5,520 nt of DNA. Source: Thermoleophilia bacterium (GTDB taxonomy: Bacteria; Actinomycetota; Thermoleophilia; Gaiellales; SKUG01). Position numbers and translations under genes: made by a program. Location of the stretch: contig JAOPYU010000262.1 in assembly GCA_025964455.1 (NCBI GenBank), positions 1-5,520 on the forward strand, in the 5' to 3' direction. Of this stretch, positions 1 to 5,520 are shown one piece after another (the first letter of the stretch is position 1; each line of letters starts with the position of its first letter). The notes beneath the pieces are model-generated. The model had not been told where the DNA came from. It did no database searches and saw only the letters and a list, made by a program, of their open reading frames with translations.

Positions 1-90
1 GTCGCTCATCCTGCTTGAGAGCCCGTGACGCAGGCGCGCGAGCGCATGGTAGCGCACGCGGATCTTGAGCGTCTCGAGGCGGTCGAGCAG
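1..90 (-). pseudogene. In-frame continuation of the kinase past its TAG codon (partial, runs off window)
   Basis: Reading on past the TAG in the kinase frame gives 30 open codons to the window edge, and 27 of them end in G or C. The other two frames show far lower third-position GC. All of the first 11 codons are G/C-ending, before any plausible start codon (GTG at 57, ATG at 9). The peptide (LLDRLETLKIRVRY, then ALARLRHGLSSRMSD) is an amphipathic, Arg/Leu-rich helix like a membrane-to-DHp linker. It carries R-x-R-Y as does the first kinase module just before DLHD. I read it as the start of a second, possibly degenerate kinase core (MSD where LHD would be expected), separated by an amber codon. 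The alternative is a separate response-regulator gene starting at ATG 9, but that would not explain the coding signal from 90 to 10. Confidence 0.5.
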
Positions 91-1833
91 CTAGGCGCCC
101 TGCACTGCGGCCATGCCGAGCAGGGCGATGTCGGTGACGTGCACGAGTGCTGCCCGCAGCTCCCGGCTCGACAGCTCGCCTGCGAGGTGTGCGATCGCGC
201 TGGCGGCGACGACCACGAGCAGCAGTGCCCACGAGGCGCGCGCCGCGCCGCGCCGACCGCTCACCACGCCCACGCCGAGCAGTACGAGCGGCGCGTACAG
301 GAGCATGATCGGGGCGATGTTCCACCACAGCACTGCGCCGTAGGCGATGCCGGTGCCGACCGAGTACCAGATCGCGGGGGTCGCGCCACGCTGCAGCACG
401 CGCTGCAGGCGATCGGAGAACGCGGTGACGGCGGCGACGTCGATGAGCACCGCGGCCGTGACGAGCGCCACACCGAGGCTGACGTCCTTGAGCAGCGCGG
501 CTCCCAGCTGCAGCAGCGCCACGCCGCCGAGCGCCACACGCAGCGCGATGAGCAGGGTCCAGACATTCCCGCGCAGCCGCGAGGCGTCGCGTTCGAGCAC
601 GTCCTCGGTGGCGCCCACCGGGATCGGGACCTGCAGCCGCACGCGGGTGCCGAATCCGACCTGCGACGCGATCACGACTTCCCCGCCGCAGATGCGTGCG
701 CGTTCAGCCATCTCGCGCAGGCCGTAGTGGCCTTCCTTCTCGGTGATCGTGCCGGGCGGGTTGTCGAAGCCGATGCCGTCGTCGGTGATGGACAGCACGA
801 GCAGCTCCTCGGTCACGTCGAGGGTGATGTCGATGCCCTGGGCCGCGCCGTTCTTGACGGCGTTGTTGACGCACTCGCCGGCGACCGCGACCACGTGTGG
901 GCGCATCCACGGTGGCACGCGCGAGGCATCGCCGGTCGTCTCGACCCCGACGCGCACGCTGGCCTGCTGGCCCATCCGGCGCGCTTCCTGCCGGATCACG
1001 CTCGCGACGTTGGTGCCGACCATCGGCTCGTCGCCGACGCGGAAGAGGTCGCGCAGCATGCGCAGTGAATCGCGGTACCCGTCTGCCAGCGACAGCAGGC
1101 GCGAGGGTGCGTGCTCGTCCGGCCCGCAGGCCTGCACGGCCTGCACCTCGAAGTGCATTCCCGAGAGCGCCTGGCCGAGGCGGTCGTGCAGGTCGCGGCG
1201 ATAGCGTCCCCGTTCACGACTGATCTCGGTGGCGATCTCGAGCGCCCCGATCCGGTGGGCGACGGTGAAGAACCCGCTCGTCGCGAGCGAGAAGAACAGG
1301 AACAGGCTCAGGGTCCCGGTGATGCCGGCGGGCCGGTCCCCGCCTGCCCCGGCGGGGTCGCCGATGACCACGATCGCCAGGAACGCCGCGGCGCACGCGC
1401 CGCCGGCGATGAACGCATCCACGGGCCGGTGCGCCGCCCAGCTGACGGCGCTCGAGCAGGCGAAGGCAGCCACGAGCGAGAGCGTCGCGTCGTCAGGCGC
1501 GAGCGCGAGCAGGGCGATGCAGGCGGCAAGGTCGACGCAGAGCACGGCGCGGCGCACGAGCGATCCGCGCGGCGGGCGCAGCGCCGGGCCGACCGACACG
1601 GCGGTCCATGCGGCCGCGGCCGCGAGTGTCACGAGCGCGTCGCGGGTGGCGAGGTCCGAGACGATGGCGACCACGAGCTCGGCGACGATGAGCAAGCGCC
1701 AGGTCAGGACCCAGGTGAAGACGTTAGGCGCCCATGCCGAGTGCGCGGCGCCATCGGCGCTGATGCCGGCAGGTGCCTGCGCGGTCGGAGCCTGGGGCAT
1801 CGGCGCGTATGCGCCCGCCATGCCGCCGCTCAC
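91..1833 (-). CDS. Multi-span membrane sensor histidine kinase (NarL/DegS-like, HisKA_3 type), ends at an amber codon
   Basis: This is a membrane two-component kinase of 580 residues, counted from the GTG at 1833. About six predicted membrane helices (residues 38-60, 66-86, 92-112, 116-132, 138-158, 172-192) are followed by a HisKA_3-type dimerisation helix with the motif DLHDRLGQ, whose phospho-acceptor would be His216. The HATPase domain has an N-box around 320-327 (ECVNNAVK), a G1 box DDGIGFD at 351-357, GHYGL at 368-372 and GFGT at 393-396. Unusually, six more hydrophobic helices follow (424-446, 451-472, 486-504, 507-524, 533-551, 560-576), and then TAG. The GTG start is preferred because GGGGG lies 6 nt upstream and the start overlaps the sortase stop (GTGA); the alternative ATG at 1821 has no clear ribosome site. 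The substrate would be a LuxR-type response regulator, not seen here. The signal sensed is unknown. Kinase identity is confident; completeness of the gene is doubtful. Confidence 0.9.
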   Translation of the reverse strand: MSGGMAGAYAPMPQAPTAQAPAGISADGAAHSAWAPNVFTWVLTWRLLIVAELVVAIVSDLATRDALVTLAAAAAWTAVSVGPALRPPRGSLVRRAVLCVDLAACIALLALAPDDATLSLVAAFACSSAVSWAAHRPVDAFIAGGACAAAFLAIVVIGDPAGAGGDRPAGITGTLSLFLFFSLATSGFFTVAHRIGALEIATEISRERGRYRRDLHDRLGQALSGMHFEVQAVQACGPDEHAPSRLLSLADGYRDSLRMLRDLFRVGDEPMVGTNVASVIRQEARRMGQQASVRVGVETTGDASRVPPWMRPHVVAVAGECVNNAVKNGAAQGIDITLDVTEELLVLSITDDGIGFDNPPGTITEKEGHYGLREMAERARICGGEVVIASQVGFGTRVRLQVPIPVGATEDVLERDASRLRGNVWTLLIALRVALGGVALLQLGAALLKDVSLGVALVTAAVLIDVAAVTAFSDRLQRVLQRGATPAIWYSVGTGIAYGAVLWWNIAPIMLLYAPLVLLGVGVVSGRRGAARASWALLLVVVAASAIAHLAGELSSRELRAALVHVTDIALLGMAAVQGA

Positions 1834-2567
1834 GTGGCGCCCCCAGCGCTCAGCTCGACCTTGCTGAGGCGCGCGAAGACGGCGATGCGCTTGGCGGCGG
1901 AGTACTTGGGGTGACACGCGGTCAGCACGAGGTGCTCACACGTCTCGATGCACTGGCGGCTGCGCGCCACGGCCGTGCGCGCCGAGCTGGTCGGCTCCGC
2001 CGCGCCGTAGTTGATGATCGTCCAGTCACGTGGGGTGATGATCTGCGTGCGCGTCATCCGGTAGGTGAAGCGGCCGTACGGCATCGTCAGCACGATCGCA
2101 TCGCCCTTGCGGAGCTGGTCGATGTGCAGGAAGGGTGCGCCGTGCGTGGTCCGGTGACCCGCGATCGCCACGGGCGCTCCGGATCCGGGGAAGCGCACCT
2201 CCTTGTAGAGGCCCGGTCCCTTCTTGAGGTCGGGGACGCGCGCGCCATTCACGAAGATCCGCTTCATCTTGATCCGCGGGATGGTGATGCGGCCAGCGGG
2301 CGCGCCGAGCTTGGTGGTCTTCTTGGCGAGCGTCGCGGCGCGGATCGTGAGCTCGTAGTCGAGCTTCGCATCGGTCAGGTCGCCGCTGACGGGCGCGACC
2401 CCCGCGAACTGCCGCGCGAGCTTCTGCTGCTCGCCCTGTGCGCTCAGACGCGTGAACGGGTCGCCCCAGGCGATCGTCACGACCACGAACATGAGCAGTC
2501 CCAGGCCCGTGGAGATGAGGCCGGTACCGAGGATCCTTGCGATGTCTGGGTAGGTGAGACGGTTCAT
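1830..2567 (-). CDS. Class E-type sortase, membrane-anchored transpeptidase
   Basis: This is a 245-residue sortase, a cysteine transpeptidase that cleaves a C-terminal sorting signal of secreted proteins and joins them to the cell wall or to pilin subunits. One N-terminal membrane helix (residues about 10-33) is followed by an extracytoplasmic linker and a beta-barrel domain beginning near GRITIPRIKMKRIFV (92-106). The catalytic triad is visible: His138 in AGHRTTHG, Cys218 in LTACHPKYS and Arg227 in AAKRIAV. The HPKYSA sequence after Cys and the single N-terminal anchor fit actinobacterial class E. Two extra cysteines (206 and 210) lie just before the active Cys. ATG 2567 is the first start in this frame; its ribosome site is weak. 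It follows the M28-like gene by 105 bp and overlaps the kinase start by 4 nt. No sortase substrate is encoded in the window. Confidence 0.93.
   Translation of the reverse strand: MNRLTYPDIARILGTGLISTGLGLLMFVVVTIAWGDPFTRLSAQGEQQKLARQFAGVAPVSGDLTDAKLDYELTIRAATLAKKTTKLGAPAGRITIPRIKMKRIFVNGARVPDLKKGPGLYKEVRFPGSGAPVAIAGHRTTHGAPFLHIDQLRKGDAIVLTMPYGRFTYRMTRTQIITPRDWTIINYGAAEPTSSARTAVARSRQCIETCEHLVLTACHPKYSAAKRIAVFARLSKVELSAGGAT
1840..1844 (-). promoter_or_regulatory. Ribosome binding site deciding the kinase GTG start
   Basis: GGGGG on the minus strand lies 6 nt upstream of GTG 1833, inside the sortase coding end. The in-frame ATG at 1821 is preceded only by AGCGGCGGC, a poorer match. The GTG overlaps the sortase TGA (GTGA), so the two genes are probably translationally coupled. 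Confidence 0.55.
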
Positions 2568-2614
2568 CGAGCACGTCCGCGCGTGGGTCCACCTTGGTGT
2601 GCACCCGCCCGCAT
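2564..2614 (-). CDS. Possible 16-codon leader ORF overlapping the sortase start
   Basis: ATG 2614 opens 16 codons (MRAGAHQGGPTRGRAR) that end at a TGA overlapping the sortase ATG as ATGA, an arrangement typical of translational coupling. It directly follows the GCCGATAA element, so its message could be leaderless. The peptide has no recognisable function and is short enough to arise by chance. It could compensate for the weak sortase ribosome site. Confidence 0.2.
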   Translation of the reverse strand: MRAGAHQGGPTRGRAR

Positions 2615-2629
2615 GGCCCTTATCGGCCA
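2614..2629. repeat. Second hairpin upstream of the sortase, sharing CTTATCGG
   Basis: TGGCC-CTTATC-GGCCA forms a 5-bp stem with a 6-nt loop. Its CTTATCGG (2619-2626) repeats the octamer at 2672-2679, in the same orientation and 53 bp away, about five helical turns. Both copies lie between the end of the M28-like gene and the sortase start. Confidence 0.4.
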
Positions 2630-2647
2630 GCGCCGCGGCCCCGTGAG
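2620..2647 (-). promoter_or_regulatory. Candidate sigma-28/WhiG-like promoter for sortase and kinase
   Basis: On the minus strand CTCA (2647-2644) is followed after 16 nt by GCCGATAA (2627-2620). GCCGATAA is the textbook -10 of the FliA/SigD/WhiG sigma family. The -35 is only a partial match to the family's TAAA or CTCAAG forms. It would start transcription about 45-50 nt before the sortase ATG. The evidence is the motif only, and it overlaps a hairpin, so other readings are possible. Confidence 0.3.
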
Positions 2648-2666
2648 GCCGAGCCGTGGCCTCCTA

Positions 2667-2680
2667 CCCGACTTATCGGG
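2667..2680. repeat. Hairpin at the end of the M28-like gene, containing its stop codon
   Basis: CCCGA-CTTA-TCGGG is a perfect 5-bp stem with a 4-nt loop, and the TAA stop of the M28-like gene lies in the loop. There is no T-run after it on the minus strand, so a strong intrinsic terminator is unlikely. It may mark an RNA 3' end or be a protein site. It shares CTTATCGG with the second hairpin. Confidence 0.4.
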
Positions 2681-4697
2681 ATCTCACGCGCGCACGATTC
2701 GCACGATCGCGTGCGCGCTGTCGCACCCGCTCCTGCGTCGTCATCGCCTCGCCGGCCGGCGGGGCGGCCTGCGACACCCGTTCACGCGCACTCCTGCGCG
2801 CGCGAGGGGAGCCGGCCGTGGTCGTCGGGCGGCTGGGCGTTGCGGGAAGTCGCAGGCGACGGGCCTGGGTCGCCAGGTCGCGCGCGGCGACCGTGATCGA
2901 GCCCGGGACCAGGTCGCGCAGGGTCAGCTCGCCGTCGTGGATCGCGATCCACCGCGCTCGCAGCGTCGGCAGCGCCGGGTAGGCGACGCGGCCGAGCGCG
3001 CCGAGCACGAGCAGCAGCGAGAGCCCTGCGCCGGCGCCGAGCAGCAACGCGAGCATCGGCGGCACCGACCGGGTCTGGACCAGCTGGAGCGCGTACCACG
3101 CGCTGCCCATGCCGGCATCGGCGCGGGCGCCGAGCGCGAACAGCCCGGCGATCGGTCCGGCGAGTCCCAGCGTCCAGAGGCCGAATGCGCGCAGCGGGGA
3201 GAACACGACCCGCCAGGAGGCGACGCACATCCACGCGTGCAGCGCGGGCACGGCGAACAGCACCGAGTACGGGCTGACCGCGAGGGCGAGCACCGTGACG
3301 ACCACGAGCGCGACGAGCGCGACCACGAGCTCGGGCGTGTCCGGACCCGCCGACACGCGACCGGTGCCCTGGCGACGCTGGCGACGCCAGTCGGGTCCAC
3401 GCGCGAGCAGCCACGCACCTGCGGTGAGCAGCATCCACATCAACAGCCCGAAGACGCGCACGTCATCGAGCGACCCGGGATTGGGTGGTCGGTCGGCGCT
3501 GTCGGGGAAGAGCCCGATCCCGCCGAGCACCCAGAGCGCCGCCACCGATGCGACGCCGGCCAGCATGGCGCGCGCGCAGGTGCCGACGGCAGCCGCGAGG
3601 TTCCACCCGGCGCGATGGCGCACGAGCATGTCGACTGCGCCGATCCAGACCGGCACGAGCAGTGCGGCGACGAAGATCTTGAGCGCCCAGCCGCGGTAGA
3701 CGCGTCGCTCGCTCGAGACCCAGGTCTTGCCGGCGCTCTGGAGCTGGTCGACCTGGTCGAGGGTCCCGACGAGGCGCTGGATCGAGCGCAGGCCCGCCGC
3801 AACGCGGGTGGCGTCGGCGTCCTTGGGGTCCCCGCTGGTGCGCAGCTGGTCATCCCCGGCGGTGATCGTCAGGGCGGGGAGCCCGTTGGCGAGCAGCTGG
3901 CCATGTTCGCGGAGCGTGATGCCCGAGGCGAGGCGCGACAGCTGCGACAGCGCGCTGCCCACGGATGCCGAACCGCCCTCGGTGGAGACGGCATCCGTCG
4001 CTGCCTGCACGAGCCCGAGCGGCGGCGCGTTCGGTCCACTCGGCGCGGCGTCGACGCGCAGCTCGCCACCGGCGCCGAGGCGGTCGAGGCCGATCACGGC
4101 GACGACCGCGCCCCGCGAGGCGAGGCGCTTGGCGAGCGCACGCGCTCCGCCACCGTTCAGCGTGGCGCCATCGGTCGACACGAACAGGTACGTGCGGCGC
4201 CGGTCGTTGGTGGCCGCGAGCTCGCGCGCGAGTGACAGCAGTGCGAGCTGCCCGGTGGCGTCGCTGCCGCGGCCCTCGGCATCGGCCGTGTCGCGGTGCG
4301 CGTGGACGACAACGAGCTCGCGGGTGCGGCCCGCGAGCGTCGCCTCGATGTTCACGAGGTTGACCGAACGGCCCGTCGCCGGATCGATCGTCGTGGCGGG
4401 CACCGTCTTGACGTGGAGCTTGGGGATCTCGGCGAACGCCTCGCTCATCCACTGGGCGGAATCGATGCCGGCAGGGGAGCCCGGGCGTCGGTCGGGGAAG
4501 CGTGAGGAGAAGTCTCGGGCGTCGTCGAGCAGCGTCGCGGCCTGCTCGTTGGCGAGCGTGGGCGGCAGCGCACCAGCGACCGGCCGCTCAGCGCGGAAAC
4601 TCGTGGCTAGCAGCAGGAGCAGCGCGAGCACCGGCACGAGCATCGCTCGCCGGTACAGGCGCCATCCCACGAAATCGACGGGTCGGCGGCGGACCAT
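2673..4697 (-). CDS. Polytopic membrane protein with extracytoplasmic M28-peptidase-like domain, probably catalytically degenerate
   Basis: This 674-residue protein has an N-terminal membrane helix (18-33), an extracytoplasmic domain resembling M28 zinc aminopeptidases (about 45-315), roughly seven further membrane helices (about 339-357, 368-394, 413-432, 456-475, 478-496, 503-522, 546-568) and an Arg-rich, probably disordered tail (608-674). M28 landmarks that remain are HRD at 134-136 (the HxD metal motif), Asp146 in GSDATG, and Asp204 in GLDRLG. The usual Glu-Glu pair, general base and zinc ligand in DGEE, is replaced by Ala178-Thr179 in STDGATLNGG. The terminal Y-H-T metal His appears replaced in LRTSGD (285-290). 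I infer a binding or scaffolding role rather than hydrolysis. ATG 4697 is 6 nt from a -10-like TAGAGT, suggesting leaderless translation; Met19 is the fallback start. The TAA stop falls inside a small hairpin. Confidence 0.82.
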   Translation of the reverse strand: MVRRRPVDFVGWRLYRRAMLVPVLALLLLLATSFRAERPVAGALPPTLANEQAATLLDDARDFSSRFPDRRPGSPAGIDSAQWMSEAFAEIPKLHVKTVPATTIDPATGRSVNLVNIEATLAGRTRELVVVHAHRDTADAEGRGSDATGQLALLSLARELAATNDRRRTYLFVSTDGATLNGGGARALAKRLASRGAVVAVIGLDRLGAGGELRVDAAPSGPNAPPLGLVQAATDAVSTEGGSASVGSALSQLSRLASGITLREHGQLLANGLPALTITAGDDQLRTSGDPKDADATRVAAGLRSIQRLVGTLDQVDQLQSAGKTWVSSERRVYRGWALKIFVAALLVPVWIGAVDMLVRHRAGWNLAAAVGTCARAMLAGVASVAALWVLGGIGLFPDSADRPPNPGSLDDVRVFGLLMWMLLTAGAWLLARGPDWRRQRRQGTGRVSAGPDTPELVVALVALVVVTVLALAVSPYSVLFAVPALHAWMCVASWRVVFSPLRAFGLWTLGLAGPIAGLFALGARADAGMGSAWYALQLVQTRSVPPMLALLLGAGAGLSLLLVLGALGRVAYPALPTLRARWIAIHDGELTLRDLVPGSITVAARDLATQARRLRLPATPSRPTTTAGSPRARRSARERVSQAAPPAGEAMTTQERVRQRARDRANRARVRSR

Positions 4698-4703
4698 GCA
4701 ACG

Positions 4704-4709
4704 ACTCTA
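4704..4709 (-). promoter_or_regulatory. Candidate -10 element (TAGAGT) for a leaderless M28-like transcript
   Basis: TAGAGT on the minus strand fits TAnnnT and lies exactly 6 nt from ATG 4697, so transcription would begin at or next to the start codon. No Shine-Dalgarno sequence is visible between them. No good TTGACA-like -35 is seen at the usual distance. Leaderless genes with this spacing are common in Actinomycetota. Confidence 0.45.
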
Positions 4710-4755
4710 CGCGCATCCGGCGCCGCGGCGGCTCGCTCGTCGGGGATCCGGGCCG

Positions 4756-4779
4756 GTACGGCCACGGGCGCGGCCGTAC
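4756..4779. repeat. Perfect 8-bp inverted repeat in the divergent intergenic region (possible operator)
   Basis: GTACGGCC (4756-4763) and GGCCGTAC (4772-4779) are perfect inverted copies separated by 8 nt. They lie in the 4698-4903 region between the M28-like gene and the divergent protease gene, about 47 bp upstream of the TAGAGT element. This fits a dimeric regulator site. It could also be a DNA or RNA hairpin, or chance in GC-rich DNA. Confidence 0.4.
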
Positions 4780-4890
4780 GCACCCGCTGCGTTTGACCGC
4801 TCTGGGGCGGGGGATCTCTCTGCAGCGTGCCCAAGGACACGTGGCCGCAATTGCACGCTGTTCAATGTGCCGAACCGGTGGTACCTTCGA

Positions 4891-4897
4891 GACGGAG
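4891..4897 (+). promoter_or_regulatory. Ribosome binding site of the HtrA-like protease gene
   Basis: GACGGAG, containing GGAG, ends 6 nt before ATG 4904. It is the clearest Shine-Dalgarno sequence in the window and decides the start codon. Confidence 0.75.
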
Positions 4898-4903
4898 CCC
4901 CCC

Positions 4904-5520
4904 ATGACTCGATCCCGCCTCTCAATCCCCAGCCTTCCCCTGTTCCTGCTCGCCGCCGCGGTCGTCGCGGTGCTCGCATTCGGCGCCACGCGCTGGATCA
5001 CCGAGTCGCGCGATGCCCTGCCGCCGTTGTCGGTGTCGGGCGATCGCGCAGCAGCCCGACCCGGAGCACTCGACCTGTCGAAGCTGTACGAACAGCGCAT
5101 CGACACGACCGTCACGATCGCCTCGACGATCAACGGCGAGCCGATGAACGGCGCCGGCGTCGTGGTCGATGCCGAGCGTGGCACCATCGTCACCGCCTCG
5201 CACGTCGTGTTCGACTACTACGCCGAGCCCGCTGCGGCGGCGTCGAGCGTCGTCGTGCGGTTCAACCGGGGGGACGAGGTGGCCGCCAAGGTCGAGGCCC
5301 TCGACCAGTTCAACGACCTGGCGATCCTCACGATCGATCCGTCCGAGCTCTCCCGCCCGCTCGTCGCTGCACCGATCGCGGCCGATTCGGACACCGTCCT
5401 GGTCGGCGCGGAGGTCGCCGCCATCGGTGCGCCCTTCGGCTTCGAGTGGTCGCTCACGCCCGGCCACGTCAACGCCACGCACCGGGTCGTCGAGTCGCGG
5501 ATCAATAAGGGCTACCAGAT
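4904..5520 (+). CDS. Membrane-anchored trypsin/HtrA-like serine protease, N-terminal part (runs off window)
   Basis: The 205 codons seen are open to the window edge. A short basic N-terminus (MTRSR) precedes a hydrophobic anchor or signal segment at 12-28, then a linker rich in Ala, Arg and Pro, then a chymotrypsin-fold domain from about 60. Catalytic His100 sits in IVTASHVV, after the typical GAGVVVD strand, and catalytic Asp138 sits in FNDLAIL. AIGAPFGFEWSLTPGHV (173-189) matches the strand region that precedes the Ser loop in HtrA/DegP proteins. The GNSGG-type Ser motif and any PDZ domain would lie beyond 5520. GGAG at 4894-4897 is 6 nt from the ATG, which fixes the start. The gene is divergent from the M28-like gene and may share control with it. 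It likely acts outside the membrane on misfolded or surface proteins; that role is inferred from the family. Confidence 0.85.
   Translation, partial: MTRSRLSIPSLPLFLLAAAVVAVLAFGATRWITESRDALPPLSVSGDRAAARPGALDLSKLYEQRIDTTVTIASTINGEPMNGAGVVVDAERGTIVTASHVVFDYYAEPAAAASSVVVRFNRGDEVAAKVEALDQFNDLAILTIDPSELSRPLVAAPIAADSDTVLVGAEVAAIGAPFGFEWSLTPGHVNATHRVVESRINKGYQ

Larger units (their letters stand above)
4698..4903. promoter_or_regulatory. Divergent promoter region between the M28-like and HtrA-like genes
   Basis: This 206-bp noncoding stretch must drive both flanking genes outward. It holds the TAGAGT element, the inverted repeat, a CACGTG palindrome (4838-4843) and a locally AT-richer stretch around 4849-4866. 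On the plus strand TTCAAT (4861-4866) and TACCTT (4882-4887) could be a weak -35/-10 pair with 15-nt spacing, which is short of ideal. No RNA gene or convincing small protein gene is seen. Confidence 0.6.

Noticed and set aside
1..9. ATG at 9 on the minus strand as the start of a response regulator beginning MSD
   Set aside because: No ribosome site at proper spacing, only three codons visible, and the coding signal already runs through the 80 bases upstream in the same frame. Not excluded, but less favoured.
25..1068. 347-codon plus-strand open frame
   Set aside because: It is antisense to the HATPase and membrane modules of the kinase, and its His/Asp/Arg/Gly-rich sequence has no recognisable domain.
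2667..2680. Intrinsic terminator after the M28-like gene
   Set aside because: The stem is only 5 bp and there is no T-run after it, so termination is not supported. Kept as a hairpin only.
1773..4235. 820-codon plus-strand open frame antisense to the kinase, sortase and M28-like genes
   Set aside because: The translation is dominated by Arg, Glu, Gly, Asp and His with no domain or membrane segment. It is the usual antisense shadow of high-GC genes whose minus-strand frames carry clear motifs.
4588..5482. Minus-strand open frames antisense to the protease gene
   Set aside because: The plus-strand frame has a Shine-Dalgarno sequence, a membrane anchor and catalytic His/Asp motifs. The antisense frames have none of these.
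3727..5508. 593-codon plus-strand open frame spanning the divergent intergenic region
   Set aside because: It overlaps the well-supported protease in another frame and the M28-like gene on the opposite strand. Its Arg/Ser/Ala/Pro-rich composition shows no fold.
1..5520. tRNA, rRNA, CRISPR array, insertion sequence or attachment site
   Set aside because: No spaced direct repeats, transposase motifs, terminal inverted repeats or tRNA-like cloverleaf seen; nearly all of the window is taken up by protein genes.

Overview
This window is very GC-rich, and its real genes have third codon positions that are nearly all G or C. It carries a class E-type sortase, a family characteristic of Actinomycetota, and several Ala/Arg-rich membrane proteins. 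I infer a high-GC actinobacterium. A Thermoleophilia-like lineage (Solirubrobacter/Conexibacter type) is a guess from overall style, not shown by any marker gene.

Layout: three genes run leftward on the minus strand and one runs rightward on the plus strand from a shared 206-bp divergent intergenic region. In transcription order the minus-strand genes are (1) a large membrane protein with an extracytoplasmic M28-peptidase-like domain that seems to have lost key catalytic and zinc-binding residues (4697 to 2673); (2) a class E-type sortase with an intact His/Cys/Arg triad (2567 to 1830); and (3) a multi-membrane-span sensor histidine kinase (1833 to 91) whose GTG start overlaps the sortase TGA stop. 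The plus-strand gene (4904 to beyond 5520) is the N-terminal part of a membrane-anchored trypsin/HtrA-like serine protease; its catalytic His and Asp are visible and its Ser lies outside the window.

The most notable observation is at the left edge. The kinase frame ends at a TAG (91-93), but the same frame continues open to the window edge with 27 of 30 codons ending in G or C, and it encodes an amphipathic helix like the entry to a kinase dimerisation domain. The kinase also has a second six-helix membrane module after its ATPase domain. That module starts with the same N-V-x-T-(5)-R pattern as the N-terminal one. This looks like a tandem two-module kinase interrupted by an amber codon, through a nonsense mutation, sequencing error or readthrough.

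Noncoding signals include a perfect 8-bp inverted repeat in the divergent promoter region, a likely leaderless promoter for the M28-like gene, and two hairpins sharing the octamer CTTATCGG (CCGATAAG on the minus strand) upstream of the sortase. One of these resembles a sigma-28/WhiG-type -10 element. Together the genes suggest a cell-envelope unit: surface-protein anchoring (sortase), envelope proteolysis or sensing (M28-like and HtrA-like proteins) and signalling (kinase). The functional link is inferred from gene order only.
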